The position numbers and the translations under genes were made by a program. Under the pieces are notes generated by a model. That model did not search any database and had not been told where the DNA came from. It worked only from the letters and a program-made list of their open reading frames with translations. A stretch of 63,223 nucleotides of DNA from the NCBI GenBank assembly GCA_946415315.1, contig CAMKRZ010000017.1:1-63223 (forward strand). The letters run 5' to 3'. The first letter of the stretch is position 1, and every line of letters begins with the position of its first letter. The DNA comes from an uncultured Lachnoclostridium sp. (GTDB lineage: Bacteria > Bacillota > Clostridia > Lachnospirales > Lachnospiraceae). Positions 34,805 through 43,770 of the stretch are shown here, in pieces.

Positions 34805-37092
34805 GTGAAACGATGAATCTCGATTTTTTATCCGCATTTAAGCTGTTCTTCAAGAAATTCCAGAGAATTTTCGTCACTCCCGTAATGCTCTTCTTCCGGG
34901 GGATCATGCGCAAGCTCAACCCCCAGAATATCGCGGGCAAGGTTGCGGGAGATGTCAAGGACGGCGTCAAAGGCATAACCAAAAAACCGACGGATGTCAA
35001 GCAGTACGCAGTGATCGGCGACCGGTATATCGCAAAGAAACTGCTCGTTCTTCTTGTGCTTCTCATCATAGGCATCATCCTCGTCTGCATCAAGTTCCTG
35101 AGTCCGTGGATGATCAGCAAGTGGTTCACAAAGTCCATGTGGGTGAACAGTGCGGAATGCGCGGAATACACGGGCAAGGTCAAGCTGTATGACAGCGTCG
35201 AGCATGATGTCCTGCTGTTCGAGGGAAGACTGGATGTCGGCAGGATTGACGGCGAAGGGACGCTCTACGATTATGACGGCAATCTCGTCTACATCGGCAA
35301 TTTCGTGGTCGGAGAGTACTCGGGCAAGGGAAAATTATATTTTTCGGACGGGACACTGCAGTACGAGGGGGATTTCATTTCCAACCTCTTTGAAGGGCTC
35401 GGGACGGAGTACTACGCCAACGGCGATGTCCGCTATATCGGCGGCTATTCGGCGGGGCAGTTCAACGGAAGCGGCAAGCTCTACGACGAGAAGACGGGCA
35501 GCCTTCTGTATGACGGAGAGTTCACGAACGGCTTCTACAACGGAACCGGCACTCTGTACAATCTCGAGACGCGGAAAATCATATACAGCGGCCATTTTGT
35601 GAGTGGCGTGATCGACGGCAAAGGAACACTGTACGACGAGGTCACCGGCAAGATCCGGTATGAGGGCGAGCTGAGCGAAGGTGAATTTAACGGTGAGGGC
35701 AAATATTACGAGGATGGCAGTCTGAAGAAGGAAGGCACCTTCAAGGACGGAGTCCTGGACGGCAGCGGCAAGATCTACGAGGGAAAGAACCTGCTCTACG
35801 AGGGTGAGTTCACGGACGATGTTTATAACGGCAAAGGAAAGCTGTATCAGTACGGAAAGTTGTATTATGACGGTGATTTTTCCATGGGCGAGCGCCAGGG
35901 ACAGGGCACGTTTTACAACACCGCCGGTGTGGTGACCGGCAGCGGTACCGTGAGCGGAGACACCGTGATCACGGGAACGACGACCATCTATATGGAAAGC
36001 GGCATGCCGCTGTATGTCGGCGAGGTTGAGGAAGGCATCTACAGCGGCAACGGCAAGCTTTACAGCGAGAAAACCGGTGACCTGCTCTACGATGGAGGAT
36101 TCAGCAACGGGATCTACAACGGCACCGGAAAACTCTACGACGAGTCGACGGCCGATCTGATCTACGACGGCACGTTCAAGGACGGAAAATACGACGGCTC
36201 CGGCAAGCTCCGTAAGGATGGCGTTCTTATTTACGACGGGGAGTTTGCGGACGGCAAGTACCACGGCAACGGCAAACTTTACGAAAAGGGCAAACTTCGA
36301 TACGAGGGCGGTTTCGCAATGGGTGAGTACAGCGGCACCGGAACTCTCTACGATGACAGCGGCAATGTTGTGGCGAGCGGTGAGCTCGGCGACGGCGGAG
36401 GTGTCAAGACCGGCGAGACGCGCGTGTATGACAAGAAGGGCCGGCTCGTCTACGACGGCGAGGTCAAGGACGGTATCTACAACGGTTCCGGCAAACTGTA
36501 CGATCCAAGCACCGGGAAGCTGATCTACGAAGGCGGATTCAAGGACGGAAAATACGACGGTCAGGGTCTTCTGTACAGCAAGGGTGTGTTGCAGTTTGAA
36601 GGCACGTTCCGTGCGGGCAAGAAGGTCGGCACCGGAATCTACTACGATACGGACGGTACGATTTCCGCCAGCGGAACCCTCGATGAGAACGGCAATGTGG
36701 TGACCGGTACTGTTGTGATCAAGAAGAACGGCAAGACCGTGTACTCCGGCGAGATCAAGGACGGCAAATACGAAGGTTCCGGCAAGCTCTACGACAGCAA
36801 CGGCAAACTTCTGTATGACGGTCAGTTTTCCTTCGGTTCCTACAATGGCAACGGCCGTCTCTTCAACAGCAAGGGAAGCGTCATCTATGACGGTGGCTTC
36901 TACATGGGCAAATACGACGGCTATGGAAGAGAGTTTTTCGACAGCGGAAAACTGAAATACATCGGCGAGTTCCGGCTCGGTGAGTACTACGGCAAGGGCG
37001 TGTTGTACGACAAGAACGGCAATGTGGTCTTCGATACGACCGTTACCACGCCTGAGAGCAAGGACAGCGGAACGGGAACGCAGGGACAGTAA
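34801..37092 (+). CDS. membrane-anchored MORN-repeat protein
   Basis: 763 residues from a GTG overlapping the previous stop; an ATG at 34813 is an alternative. About 75 mostly basic and amphipathic residues precede one membrane helix (about 77-103, LLVLLVLLIIGIILVCIKFL). From about residue 120 to 740 the protein is an almost unbroken run of MORN repeats (YxGxxxxGxxxGxGxLYD type, more than 20 by eye). MORN arrays form long rigid beta-strips that bind lipids or proteins. With the helix at the N-terminal side the strip should lie outside the membrane, or inside if topology is reversed. It is coupled to the pseudokinase. A docking or scaffold role for the injection system is inference. Confidence 0.75.
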   Translation: MSETMNLDFLSAFKLFFKKFQRIFVTPVMLFFRGIMRKLNPQNIAGKVAGDVKDGVKGITKKPTDVKQYAVIGDRYIAKKLLVLLVLLIIGIILVCIKFLSPWMISKWFTKSMWVNSAECAEYTGKVKLYDSVEHDVLLFEGRLDVGRIDGEGTLYDYDGNLVYIGNFVVGEYSGKGKLYFSDGTLQYEGDFISNLFEGLGTEYYANGDVRYIGGYSAGQFNGSGKLYDEKTGSLLYDGEFTNGFYNGTGTLYNLETRKIIYSGHFVSGVIDGKGTLYDEVTGKIRYEGELSEGEFNGEGKYYEDGSLKKEGTFKDGVLDGSGKIYEGKNLLYEGEFTDDVYNGKGKLYQYGKLYYDGDFSMGERQGQGTFYNTAGVVTGSGTVSGDTVITGTTTIYMESGMPLYVGEVEEGIYSGNGKLYSEKTGDLLYDGGFSNGIYNGTGKLYDESTADLIYDGTFKDGKYDGSGKLRKDGVLIYDGEFADGKYHGNGKLYEKGKLRYEGGFAMGEYSGTGTLYDDSGNVVASGELGDGGGVKTGETRVYDKKGRLVYDGEVKDGIYNGSGKLYDPSTGKLIYEGGFKDGKYDGQGLLYSKGVLQFEGTFRAGKKVGTGIYYDTDGTISASGTLDENGNVVTGTVVIKKNGKTVYSGEIKDGKYEGSGKLYDSNGKLLYDGQFSFGSYNGNGRLFNSKGSVIYDGGFYMGKYDGYGREFFDSGKLKYIGEFRLGEYYGKGVLYDKNGNVVFDTTVTTPESKDSGTGTQGQ

Positions 37093-37146
37093 CCCCGATA
37101 ACCCGGATCTGCGGGGAGATTGACAAGAAGCGAAAGGACAGCAGAC

Positions 37147-37719
37147 ATGTCAAATTACAACATTGTTTCAGAGACAGGCGAGGCTTTGGTGAAGTTGCTT
37201 CGCGAGGGGATGGTGCCGGACATCATCCCGAACAGCGAGGGGATCGGCGTGTGCCATCCCGCTGACAGAGGGGACATCAGCCTCGGGATATGCCTGTATG
37301 ACATACGGCGCAACAGCGACATTATTCAGACGGACCGGATTGCGGTGGGGACGGATAAGCTGAAAAGCCCGTCCTCGTACGTCGACCTCTATTTCATGAT
37401 CACGGCATACTCCTCCAGCGACATCAAGTTCCGCATGCTCGAGGAGTCGAAGATCATCGGGCGCGCGATCCAGCTGCTCGAGGGAACGCCGGTTTTGAAG
37501 GGCGAAGTGTTCGGAAAACCATTCAGTGAGATGGCGCTTGCACCGAAGATCGAGATGCTCGATCTTGAGACCGAGGAGAAGCACCGCATCTGGAACAGCA
37601 ATGAACATCCCTACAAGCTCTCGGTGTTCTACAAAGTGTATCCGATTGAGATCGAGTCCGAGAAGATCACGAGCATCACGAGAGTTGTGGAGACCGAGAT
37701 CACGGTCGGACAGAAGTAA
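37147..37719 (+). CDS. tail terminator/cap protein, DUF4255 (Afp16/Pvc16-like)
   Basis: 190 residues from the ATG at 37147 with AAAGGA 8 bases before. SYVDLYFMITAYSSSDIKFRMLEESKIIGRA, read in two pieces (SYVDLYFMITAYSS and EESKIIGRAIQLLEGTPVL), is the DUF4255 core. This protein caps the tube and sheath and fixes tail length in PVC and Afp. Later HPYKLSVFYKVYPIEIES fits the C-terminal strand of the family. Confidence 0.85.
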   Translation: MSNYNIVSETGEALVKLLREGMVPDIIPNSEGIGVCHPADRGDISLGICLYDIRRNSDIIQTDRIAVGTDKLKSPSSYVDLYFMITAYSSSDIKFRMLEESKIIGRAIQLLEGTPVLKGEVFGKPFSEMALAPKIEMLDLETEEKHRIWNSNEHPYKLSVFYKVYPIEIESEKITSITRVVETEITVGQK

Positions 37720-37738
37720 ATCCGGGAAAGGAAGGACT

Positions 37739-38494
37739 ATGGAGGACATGCTCAATATTTCAAACCGGGTGCTGTTGCGGGCGAACCTTGCGGTGCTCCT
37801 GGTCGACGATCTGACCGGATTACCGATCACCGGCAGCAACGCCAGGGTGTGGATCGCGGGACAGAAACCGCCGGTCAAGAAGAGTGATGGGTGGAACGCA
37901 TTTCTGGCGCTTCCCGCAGGAGCCTACACTGTGACGGCGGAGGGTGGCATGTACATGCAGACGACTGCGCAGGTCACGATCGACAAGGCAGTGGAGGTTT
38001 TACTCATCCGGCTCAGCCCGAACCGTCTCTACCGCGCCCCGTACGACTGTATCCGGGTTGAGGGACACGCCGAACCGAACGCAGACATCACGGTCTATTC
38101 GCAGGGGAAGCAGACGGTCTACAAGCTTCAGCGCGACTGCGCGAAAAAGGACACGACTCTGGCGATCTTCCACGGCGGGAGTGCCTCGCTGCAGGGCCGG
38201 CTTCTGAAACTTACCGCCCCGGACGGCAAGGGCGAGACGATCCGGATTGACAAGGCATCGGAAGACAAACCGGGCGAGTACACGGTTACCGCACCGGTGG
38301 AAAATGCATATCCGAAGATCGGGACGGCGCTGGTTCCCGCGACACAGACGAAGTCGGAGGCGGACGGAAGCTTCTTCGCCCTGGTAAAAACAGGATCCGG
38401 TGACTCGGAGATCGTTGTGGAGGTCTCGGGCAAAAAGAACGTGAAAAAGACCTTCCCGCGTGGGGAAGGAAACACCATAACGGTAGTGTTATAA
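37739..38494 (+). CDS. beta-sandwich protein with carboxypeptidase-regulatory-like N-terminus
   Basis: 251 residues from the ATG at 37739 (GGAAAGGAAGGAC upstream). The first 95 residues (LAVLLVDDLTGLPITGSNAR, LPAGAYTVTAEGGMYM) look like a transthyretin-like carboxypeptidase-regulatory domain. The rest (ITVYSQGKQTVYKLQRDCAK, SEADGSFFALVKTGSGDSEI) is another beta-rich part. Similar small beta-sandwich proteins follow DUF4255 in other injection loci; a structural or collar role is inferred. Confidence 0.55.
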   Translation: MEDMLNISNRVLLRANLAVLLVDDLTGLPITGSNARVWIAGQKPPVKKSDGWNAFLALPAGAYTVTAEGGMYMQTTAQVTIDKAVEVLLIRLSPNRLYRAPYDCIRVEGHAEPNADITVYSQGKQTVYKLQRDCAKKDTTLAIFHGGSASLQGRLLKLTAPDGKGETIRIDKASEDKPGEYTVTAPVENAYPKIGTALVPATQTKSEADGSFFALVKTGSGDSEIVVEVSGKKNVKKTFPRGEGNTITVVL

Positions 38495-38600
38495 CGAGGA
38501 GACACGACATTTTCCGGATATGTTTTTACCGGCGAACGGCGTGAATCAAGGAAATGGTTTGCGGGCTGAAACGTCCGCAGCGGAAAAGGAGAAAAACGAT

Positions 38601-38987
38601 ATGGGATTTGCAGTATGCGGAGGCGCGCAGATGATGTGTTCTTTCGGAATGGCACCGTCGGCGCTGTCGGTTCTTCCCCAGAATAAAACACTCACAAGTG
38701 CACCGATCGCGAATATTATGGACAACAAGCCGATAGTCAACATCCCGCCGTTCGGGATGTGCACCAGCCTGGCAAATCCGACGGTGGCGTCGGCAACCTC
38801 GGCCGCTCTCGGCGTCCTGACGCCGATGCCCTGTGTTCCCGTGACGACAGGCCCCTGGGCACCGGGGTGTCCGTCCGTGATGATCGCGGGAAACCCTGCG
38901 CTGAACAACACGAGCAAGCTGATGTGTGCCTACGGCGGCGTCATTCAGATTACAAACCCGATGGCAACCACAATCCAGATCCCGTAG
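38601..38987 (+). CDS. PAAR-like spike tip protein, DUF4280
   Basis: 128 residues from the ATG at 38601 with AAAAGGAG upstream. MGFAVCGGAQMMCSFGMAPS, then CTSLANPTVASATSAALGVLTPMPC and KLMCAYGGVIQITNPMATT are typical of DUF4280 proteins, which replace PAAR as the pointed cap of VgrG spikes. Several Cys residues (6, 13, about 54, 76, 92 and 116) could bind metal or form the compact tip. No effector domain is fused. Confidence 0.85.
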   Translation: MGFAVCGGAQMMCSFGMAPSALSVLPQNKTLTSAPIANIMDNKPIVNIPPFGMCTSLANPTVASATSAALGVLTPMPCVPVTTGPWAPGCPSVMIAGNPALNNTSKLMCAYGGVIQITNPMATTIQIP

Positions 38988-39053
38988 GAAACGCGGGAGT
39001 TACAGATCGGGAACGCGGAATGGTACGGCGTTCCGTAACGGGAGGAGCAGCAG

Positions 39054-39842
39054 ATGGAAAATGAGACCATGACATCCCAGTCATTTACCAGCGCGGAGGC
39101 GGCGCTTCTGAACATCCATGTGTATTTTCCGGGTGACGGAGAACAGACGGGCGACGGGTTGCTTGAGGGACTCGGCGCAATCTTAAAATGCGCCGCGCCG
39201 ATTGCGGAGAAGTTCGGAGGACGGATCTCCCGCGTGTCCGATGCGGGCATCGGCATTATTTTTGAAAGCGGCTGCGAGAAAGCGCTCAACTGTGCGATCG
39301 CGGTCTGCACGGACGGTTCGCTGAGGGGTGACAATAAGCCGTCAGCGGAGTTCACGATCGGAATTCACTACGGAACCGTGACCATGGGAACACTGGGGTA
39401 CGGCTCTTTCCGGACTTTTATCGCAGTGTCTGCCGACAACGCGATCGCTCGAAGCCTCGGACGGCTCGCCGTCGACTGCAGGGCGCGGATATTGATCACG
39501 GAGGCTGCCGCATCGCGGATCCGGGATTTCGGGAACCGCTATACGGCCCGTAGGCTCGGCCTGATCCACAGCAAATACGGGGAGACGGAGCTCAATCTGT
39601 ACGATGTCTTCGAGGGCGATCCCACCGACAGCAAATACCGGAAGCGAAGGAGCAAGGTTTTCTTCGAGAAGGGTGTGGAACTGTTCCTGAGCGGCAATTA
39701 CCTGCAGGCGAGATCGTATTTTATCGAGCTGCTCAAGTTCGACCGGAACGACGGACCGGCCAAGGAGTATGTCTTCAAGTGCGATTCCTACATTGCGGAC
39801 CCGCAGTCCGCGGATAACAGCAGGGTTCTTGCAACAATCTGA
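39054..39842 (+). CDS. degenerate class III nucleotide cyclase-like protein
   Basis: 262 residues. Residues about 10-190 follow the class III cyclase homology domain: KFGGRISRVSDAGIGIIFES (where active enzymes have IGDAFMA), FTIGIHYGTVTMGTLGYGS and FIAVSADNAIARSLG (matching GIxxGxVxxG and GDxVNxAARL). The first metal-binding Asp strand is replaced by LLNIHVYFPGDG and the transition-state residues are not conserved, so it is probably inactive and may bind a nucleotide or a partner. The C-terminal 60 residues form a TPR-like helical hairpin (FFEKGVELFLSGNYLQARSY). It is soluble and sits between the PAAR-like gene and the phosphatase-like gene. Confidence 0.6.
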   Translation: MENETMTSQSFTSAEAALLNIHVYFPGDGEQTGDGLLEGLGAILKCAAPIAEKFGGRISRVSDAGIGIIFESGCEKALNCAIAVCTDGSLRGDNKPSAEFTIGIHYGTVTMGTLGYGSFRTFIAVSADNAIARSLGRLAVDCRARILITEAAASRIRDFGNRYTARRLGLIHSKYGETELNLYDVFEGDPTDSKYRKRRSKVFFEKGVELFLSGNYLQARSYFIELLKFDRNDGPAKEYVFKCDSYIADPQSADNSRVLATI

Positions 39843-39883
39843 TCGTCGGCCTTTTATCACGCTATTCAGGGGGCTTATTCAGG

Positions 39884-41509
39884 ATGAAAAAATACAGCAG
39901 GATACAAGTGAAAACCTTCTTCATTTTCCTCGCGATGACCCTTATCGTTTCCGTTCTGATCGGAACAGTGATATACGAGGTCATCTACTCCAAGGCGATT
40001 GACAATTCGGAGAAGCAGCTTCTTCGGTGCAGCGACTATGTCGGGGACATGCTCAGCGCGGGAACGCTTCAGGGCTGGCTGGATAACGGCGAGGATGCGC
40101 AATACCTCGATATCCGGGAGTTTCTCGTGGAAGTGAAAGAGGCCTTCGATCTGGAGGATTTCTTCATCTACAAGCTGTGCTATGACGAAGACGGAAATCT
40201 GATGGACGAGGTCATTTTCCTCTTCGATATCATGCCGGATGAAGATTACCGGCCCGTCCATATGACTCTCGGCCAGCATGAGACCGGGATCCGGGAATTT
40301 TCGTATATCAAGGACGTTGTCGAGACGGGAGAGCATCAGATCACCGAGGATCTCTCCGAAGACGAGACAGGACCGATGCTGTTCGCATTCGACCCGATCA
40401 AGGACAAGGACGGCAAGGTGTTCGCGGTGGTGAGTTTAGGCGATTCCCTGCAGGAGGCACGGGACGATGCACTTGCAGAGATTCTCAAAATCTCGATCAT
40501 ATACGTCGTACTGATGAGCGCGTTCGTGGCGTTCTTCCTGTTCTACATGCATCGCGGCATCATCAAGCCCGTAAACCTGCTTTCCAACCGGATGGACCAT
40601 TTCGTATCGGACTTTGACGAGGAGCATTATATTCCCGTCACGGAGATTAAGACCGGGGATGAGATTGAGAAGATCTCGGATGCCTACAACAAGATGTCCG
40701 AGTCGATCCTCACATACACCAACGATCTGAAGGAGGCAACCGCCGAGCAGGAGAGACTCAAGTCCGATTTTGCGGTGGCCGACAGCGTGCGTTCCGCAAC
40801 CTCAGCTGAACTCAGTTATCCGGCGTTCCCGGAGCGCAGCGATTTCGATCTGTACGCGAGCCTGAGCCACACGGTCTCCCACAGCTGCAGTTTCTGCAAC
40901 TATATCATGACCGACGAGGACCACCTTTATATCGTGATCGGCGAGTCCGTCGGCAATACGCTTCCGGCGCTTTTAATGTCCATGCTTGCCTCGACGAACA
41001 TCCGTTGTCTTGCGAAAATGGGCTACCTGCCGTACCGGATCGCGGCCGAGACGAACGACCAGCTTTGTGCGCTTGAACACAATGACAGCGACCTGAACGT
41101 GAGCATTCTGATCGCACAGATTGAACTTAAGACGGGAATCCTTCGGTACGTCAATGCGGGTATGCCGCCGATGCTTGTCAAGTGTCCCGGTGAAGCGTAT
41201 AAGGCAGAGGAACTCACAATGCAATTCAACCTCGGCGAGATGCGGGGTGTCTCCTTTGACCAGAAGCAGATGACGCTGCAGCAGGGAAGCAGTATCATCC
41301 TGACATCCTACGGCGTCAGCGACATGAAGAACGCCGACGGCGAGCGGTTTACCGCGGAGCGTGTGGAACAGGAGATCAATGACATCGGCACATCCCGGTA
41401 TTACCTCAACGAGATGATCGACGAGCTCGACAGACGGCTCGACGAGTTCCGCGGAGACAGCGCAATCGAGCGCGACACGACAATCGTGGGATTTCGCTAT
41501 TTCGGATAA
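39884..41509 (+). CDS. membrane SpoIIE/PP2C-type phosphatase-like protein with HAMP domain, degenerate
   Basis: 541 residues. Membrane helices at about 8-33 and 200-222 flank an extracellular sensor domain of about 165 residues. A HAMP domain (about 223-280) and a SpoIIE-type phosphatase domain (about 290-541) follow. In active members the metal Asp residues lie in GDVSGKG and DGVTEA; here the places read GESVGN (Glu354) and YGVSDM, and the early D-x-x-D is missing. Only the last Asp (ERDTTIVGF) is kept. So the fold is present but catalysis is doubtful. It may sense an outside signal and control the particle by binding. The weak GGGGCTTATTCAGG precedes the ATG. Confidence 0.7.
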   Translation: MKKYSRIQVKTFFIFLAMTLIVSVLIGTVIYEVIYSKAIDNSEKQLLRCSDYVGDMLSAGTLQGWLDNGEDAQYLDIREFLVEVKEAFDLEDFFIYKLCYDEDGNLMDEVIFLFDIMPDEDYRPVHMTLGQHETGIREFSYIKDVVETGEHQITEDLSEDETGPMLFAFDPIKDKDGKVFAVVSLGDSLQEARDDALAEILKISIIYVVLMSAFVAFFLFYMHRGIIKPVNLLSNRMDHFVSDFDEEHYIPVTEIKTGDEIEKISDAYNKMSESILTYTNDLKEATAEQERLKSDFAVADSVRSATSAELSYPAFPERSDFDLYASLSHTVSHSCSFCNYIMTDEDHLYIVIGESVGNTLPALLMSMLASTNIRCLAKMGYLPYRIAAETNDQLCALEHNDSDLNVSILIAQIELKTGILRYVNAGMPPMLVKCPGEAYKAEELTMQFNLGEMRGVSFDQKQMTLQQGSSIILTSYGVSDMKNADGERFTAERVEQEINDIGTSRYYLNEMIDELDRRLDEFRGDSAIERDTTIVGFRYFG

Positions 41510-41523
41510 GGACGAGGGTATCT

Positions 41524-43752
41524 ATGAACATCAAAGGACTGTATGATTCTTTCTTCGATATGAGCACCATGCTCAAGCCGTATGAGAGCAACGAGGAACA
41601 TCTCAGCGAACTGTTTCGGCTGCTCGACCTGTGCTTCACGGTCACATCGGTCGCGCGTGGGTTTTCGGGGGAGAATTTTCCGGAGAAAAATGAAACCGGC
41701 GACATTTCGGGGTTGACGGTAGCCTCGAAAGACCTTGCGGGCGTACTGCTTTCGGGGAGGACCGACAGTCTGCACGACGGGCTCACGCCGGAGGCGAAGG
41801 AGCAGATCGACAATGCGTTCTTCCACGTGGCCTGCAGGCTCAATAAGAGCCGTGCCAAGGGGATGATCCCGCGGTTTGAGATCGTGCGGATGAAGTTCGG
41901 CCTCTCGGATCTTGAGACCTTTGCGATGCTGCTCGCGCTGGCGGCCGAGTACGACCGGCGGTACGAGAGCGTGTTCGTCTACCTGCACAACAATACTTCG
42001 GATATCTATGCGACGCCGTGGCTCACGGTGAAATTGTACGAATACTTCTACAAGAGGGACGATGCCGATGCGGCGAAGCTTCTTTCGGGCAGTTCCGTGC
42101 TGACGCGGTTTCTGTGCAGCCGGGAGTTCCGCAAGAGGGAGCGGAGCGAGAGCTCGCAGTGGCTCGTGCTCTCCCGGAGAGTCAGCGCGTACATCCTCGG
42201 AAGGAACGCGATCGATCCCTCGCTGGCGGAGTACGTGACGCTGCGCGACGGTGAATCGGAGTCGGAATACATCCCGATCCGGGAGGAGAAATTCGCACAG
42301 GCGGAGGAGTTCTTCAAGGCAAATGCCTTCGTGGACGAAGGTTGTTTTGTGCTCAACCTGTACGGGCCGAAGGGCGTGGGCAGGTGCTACATGGCAACAC
42401 TTACTGCGGCAACGGTCGGGCTTCGCGTGCTGCGGGTAGACCTGGGCAAACTCTATGATTTCGCAGGCACTTCCATCGACAAATACCTTGACATGATATA
42501 CACGGAGACGGTTCTCCTCGGAGCGATCCCCTGCTTTGTGAACGACGTTCCGATGAGTGTTTCGGACGGCGAGGGCGGCACGGTTGCCTCCCCCGCGGCG
42601 GCACGGGCGGAGTCCGCGATCGCATACCTCTCGAAGCTGTTCCGGTTCATCTTCTGGGTTTCCCCCGAGAAGGCGACCTCATTTTCCGCAGACGGAACGA
42701 ACTGCGTCGGCATCGAACTGCCCATGCTCACCGCGAACGAGAGGAAGCCGTTCTGGGAGCGGATCCTTGCGGGCAGCGGGCTGGATGCGGCCTCGTTCGC
42801 AAACCGCTACATCCTCACGCCGATGTACATCGAGCGCGCGTGCCTCACGGCGGCGGAGTACGCCGGCACGGAAGGGCGCGAACTGACGGCGGCGGATGTC
42901 ACCGCGGGCGTAAAGCAGCACTCCGTCAACCCGCTCGGCAACTATGCGACCGCGATCAACGCGGTGTTCACCTGGGACGACCTCGTCGTCAGCGACGAGC
43001 AGAAGGCGAAGATGAAGATGATCTGCGATCAGGTGCGGTATCGAAGCGTCGTCAACGAGGACTGGGGGTTCCGTCGGAAAACGCCCTACGGGCGCGGGCT
43101 CTGCGCACTGTTCTACGGCTCGCCCGGCACGGGCAAGACGATGGCGGTGCAGGTCATGGCCAACGACCTCGGACTCGATGTCTACCGCATTGATCTCTCA
43201 CAGCTTACGAGCAAGTATATCGGCGAGACGCAGAAAAATATAAGCCAGCTCTTTGAGCGTGCGAAGAACATCAACGCGATGCTGTTTTTCGACGAGGCGG
43301 ACTCTATGTTTGCCAAGCGTTCGGAGGTCAAGGATTCCAACGACCGCTATGCCAACGCGGATACGGCGTTTCTGCTGCAGAAGCTGGAGGAGCACGAGGG
43401 AATTACGATCCTTGCGACTAACTATGTCAACAACATCGATGACGCGTTCAAGCGAAGGATCCGGTTCATGGTCAACTTCGTCTTCCCGACGGCCGATGTC
43501 AGACGCAGGCTCTGGGAGACGATCCTTCCCGCCGAGGCGGTGAAGGACGAGCCGCTCGACTTCGATTTCTTCGCGGAGCGCTTCGAGCTCTCGGGAAGCA
43601 ACATCAAGGAGATCCTCACGAACGCGGCATTTCTCGCGGCGGCGGAGGGGACGGGAATCCGCAACAGCCACATCATCGAGGCTGTGAAACTGAATTTTTC
43701 GAAGTATGGCAAGATCCTCACCAACGCTGATTTTGATTATCTCGGAGGGTGA
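41524..43752 (+). CDS. AAA+ ATPase 1 of the injection system (Afp15-like)
   Basis: 742 residues with a helical N-terminal part and two AAA modules. The first P-loop is broken (GPKGVGRC, residues 281-288: Arg for the Lys). The second is canonical: Walker A GSPGTGKT (532-539), Walker B MLFFDEAD (Asp590, Glu591), sensor TILATNY, and an arginine-finger region DDAFKRRIRF. Afp15/Pvc15 ATPases are needed for particle completion or cargo loading. It directly precedes paralogue A and is a diverged copy of the ATPase at 54971. Confidence 0.82.
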   Translation: MNIKGLYDSFFDMSTMLKPYESNEEHLSELFRLLDLCFTVTSVARGFSGENFPEKNETGDISGLTVASKDLAGVLLSGRTDSLHDGLTPEAKEQIDNAFFHVACRLNKSRAKGMIPRFEIVRMKFGLSDLETFAMLLALAAEYDRRYESVFVYLHNNTSDIYATPWLTVKLYEYFYKRDDADAAKLLSGSSVLTRFLCSREFRKRERSESSQWLVLSRRVSAYILGRNAIDPSLAEYVTLRDGESESEYIPIREEKFAQAEEFFKANAFVDEGCFVLNLYGPKGVGRCYMATLTAATVGLRVLRVDLGKLYDFAGTSIDKYLDMIYTETVLLGAIPCFVNDVPMSVSDGEGGTVASPAAARAESAIAYLSKLFRFIFWVSPEKATSFSADGTNCVGIELPMLTANERKPFWERILAGSGLDAASFANRYILTPMYIERACLTAAEYAGTEGRELTAADVTAGVKQHSVNPLGNYATAINAVFTWDDLVVSDEQKAKMKMICDQVRYRSVVNEDWGFRRKTPYGRGLCALFYGSPGTGKTMAVQVMANDLGLDVYRIDLSQLTSKYIGETQKNISQLFERAKNINAMLFFDEADSMFAKRSEVKDSNDRYANADTAFLLQKLEEHEGITILATNYVNNIDDAFKRRIRFMVNFVFPTADVRRRLWETILPAEAVKDEPLDFDFFAERFELSGSNIKEILTNAAFLAAAEGTGIRNSHIIEAVKLNFSKYGKILTNADFDYLGG

Positions 43753-43770
43753 GCGGAAAGGGAACCACGG

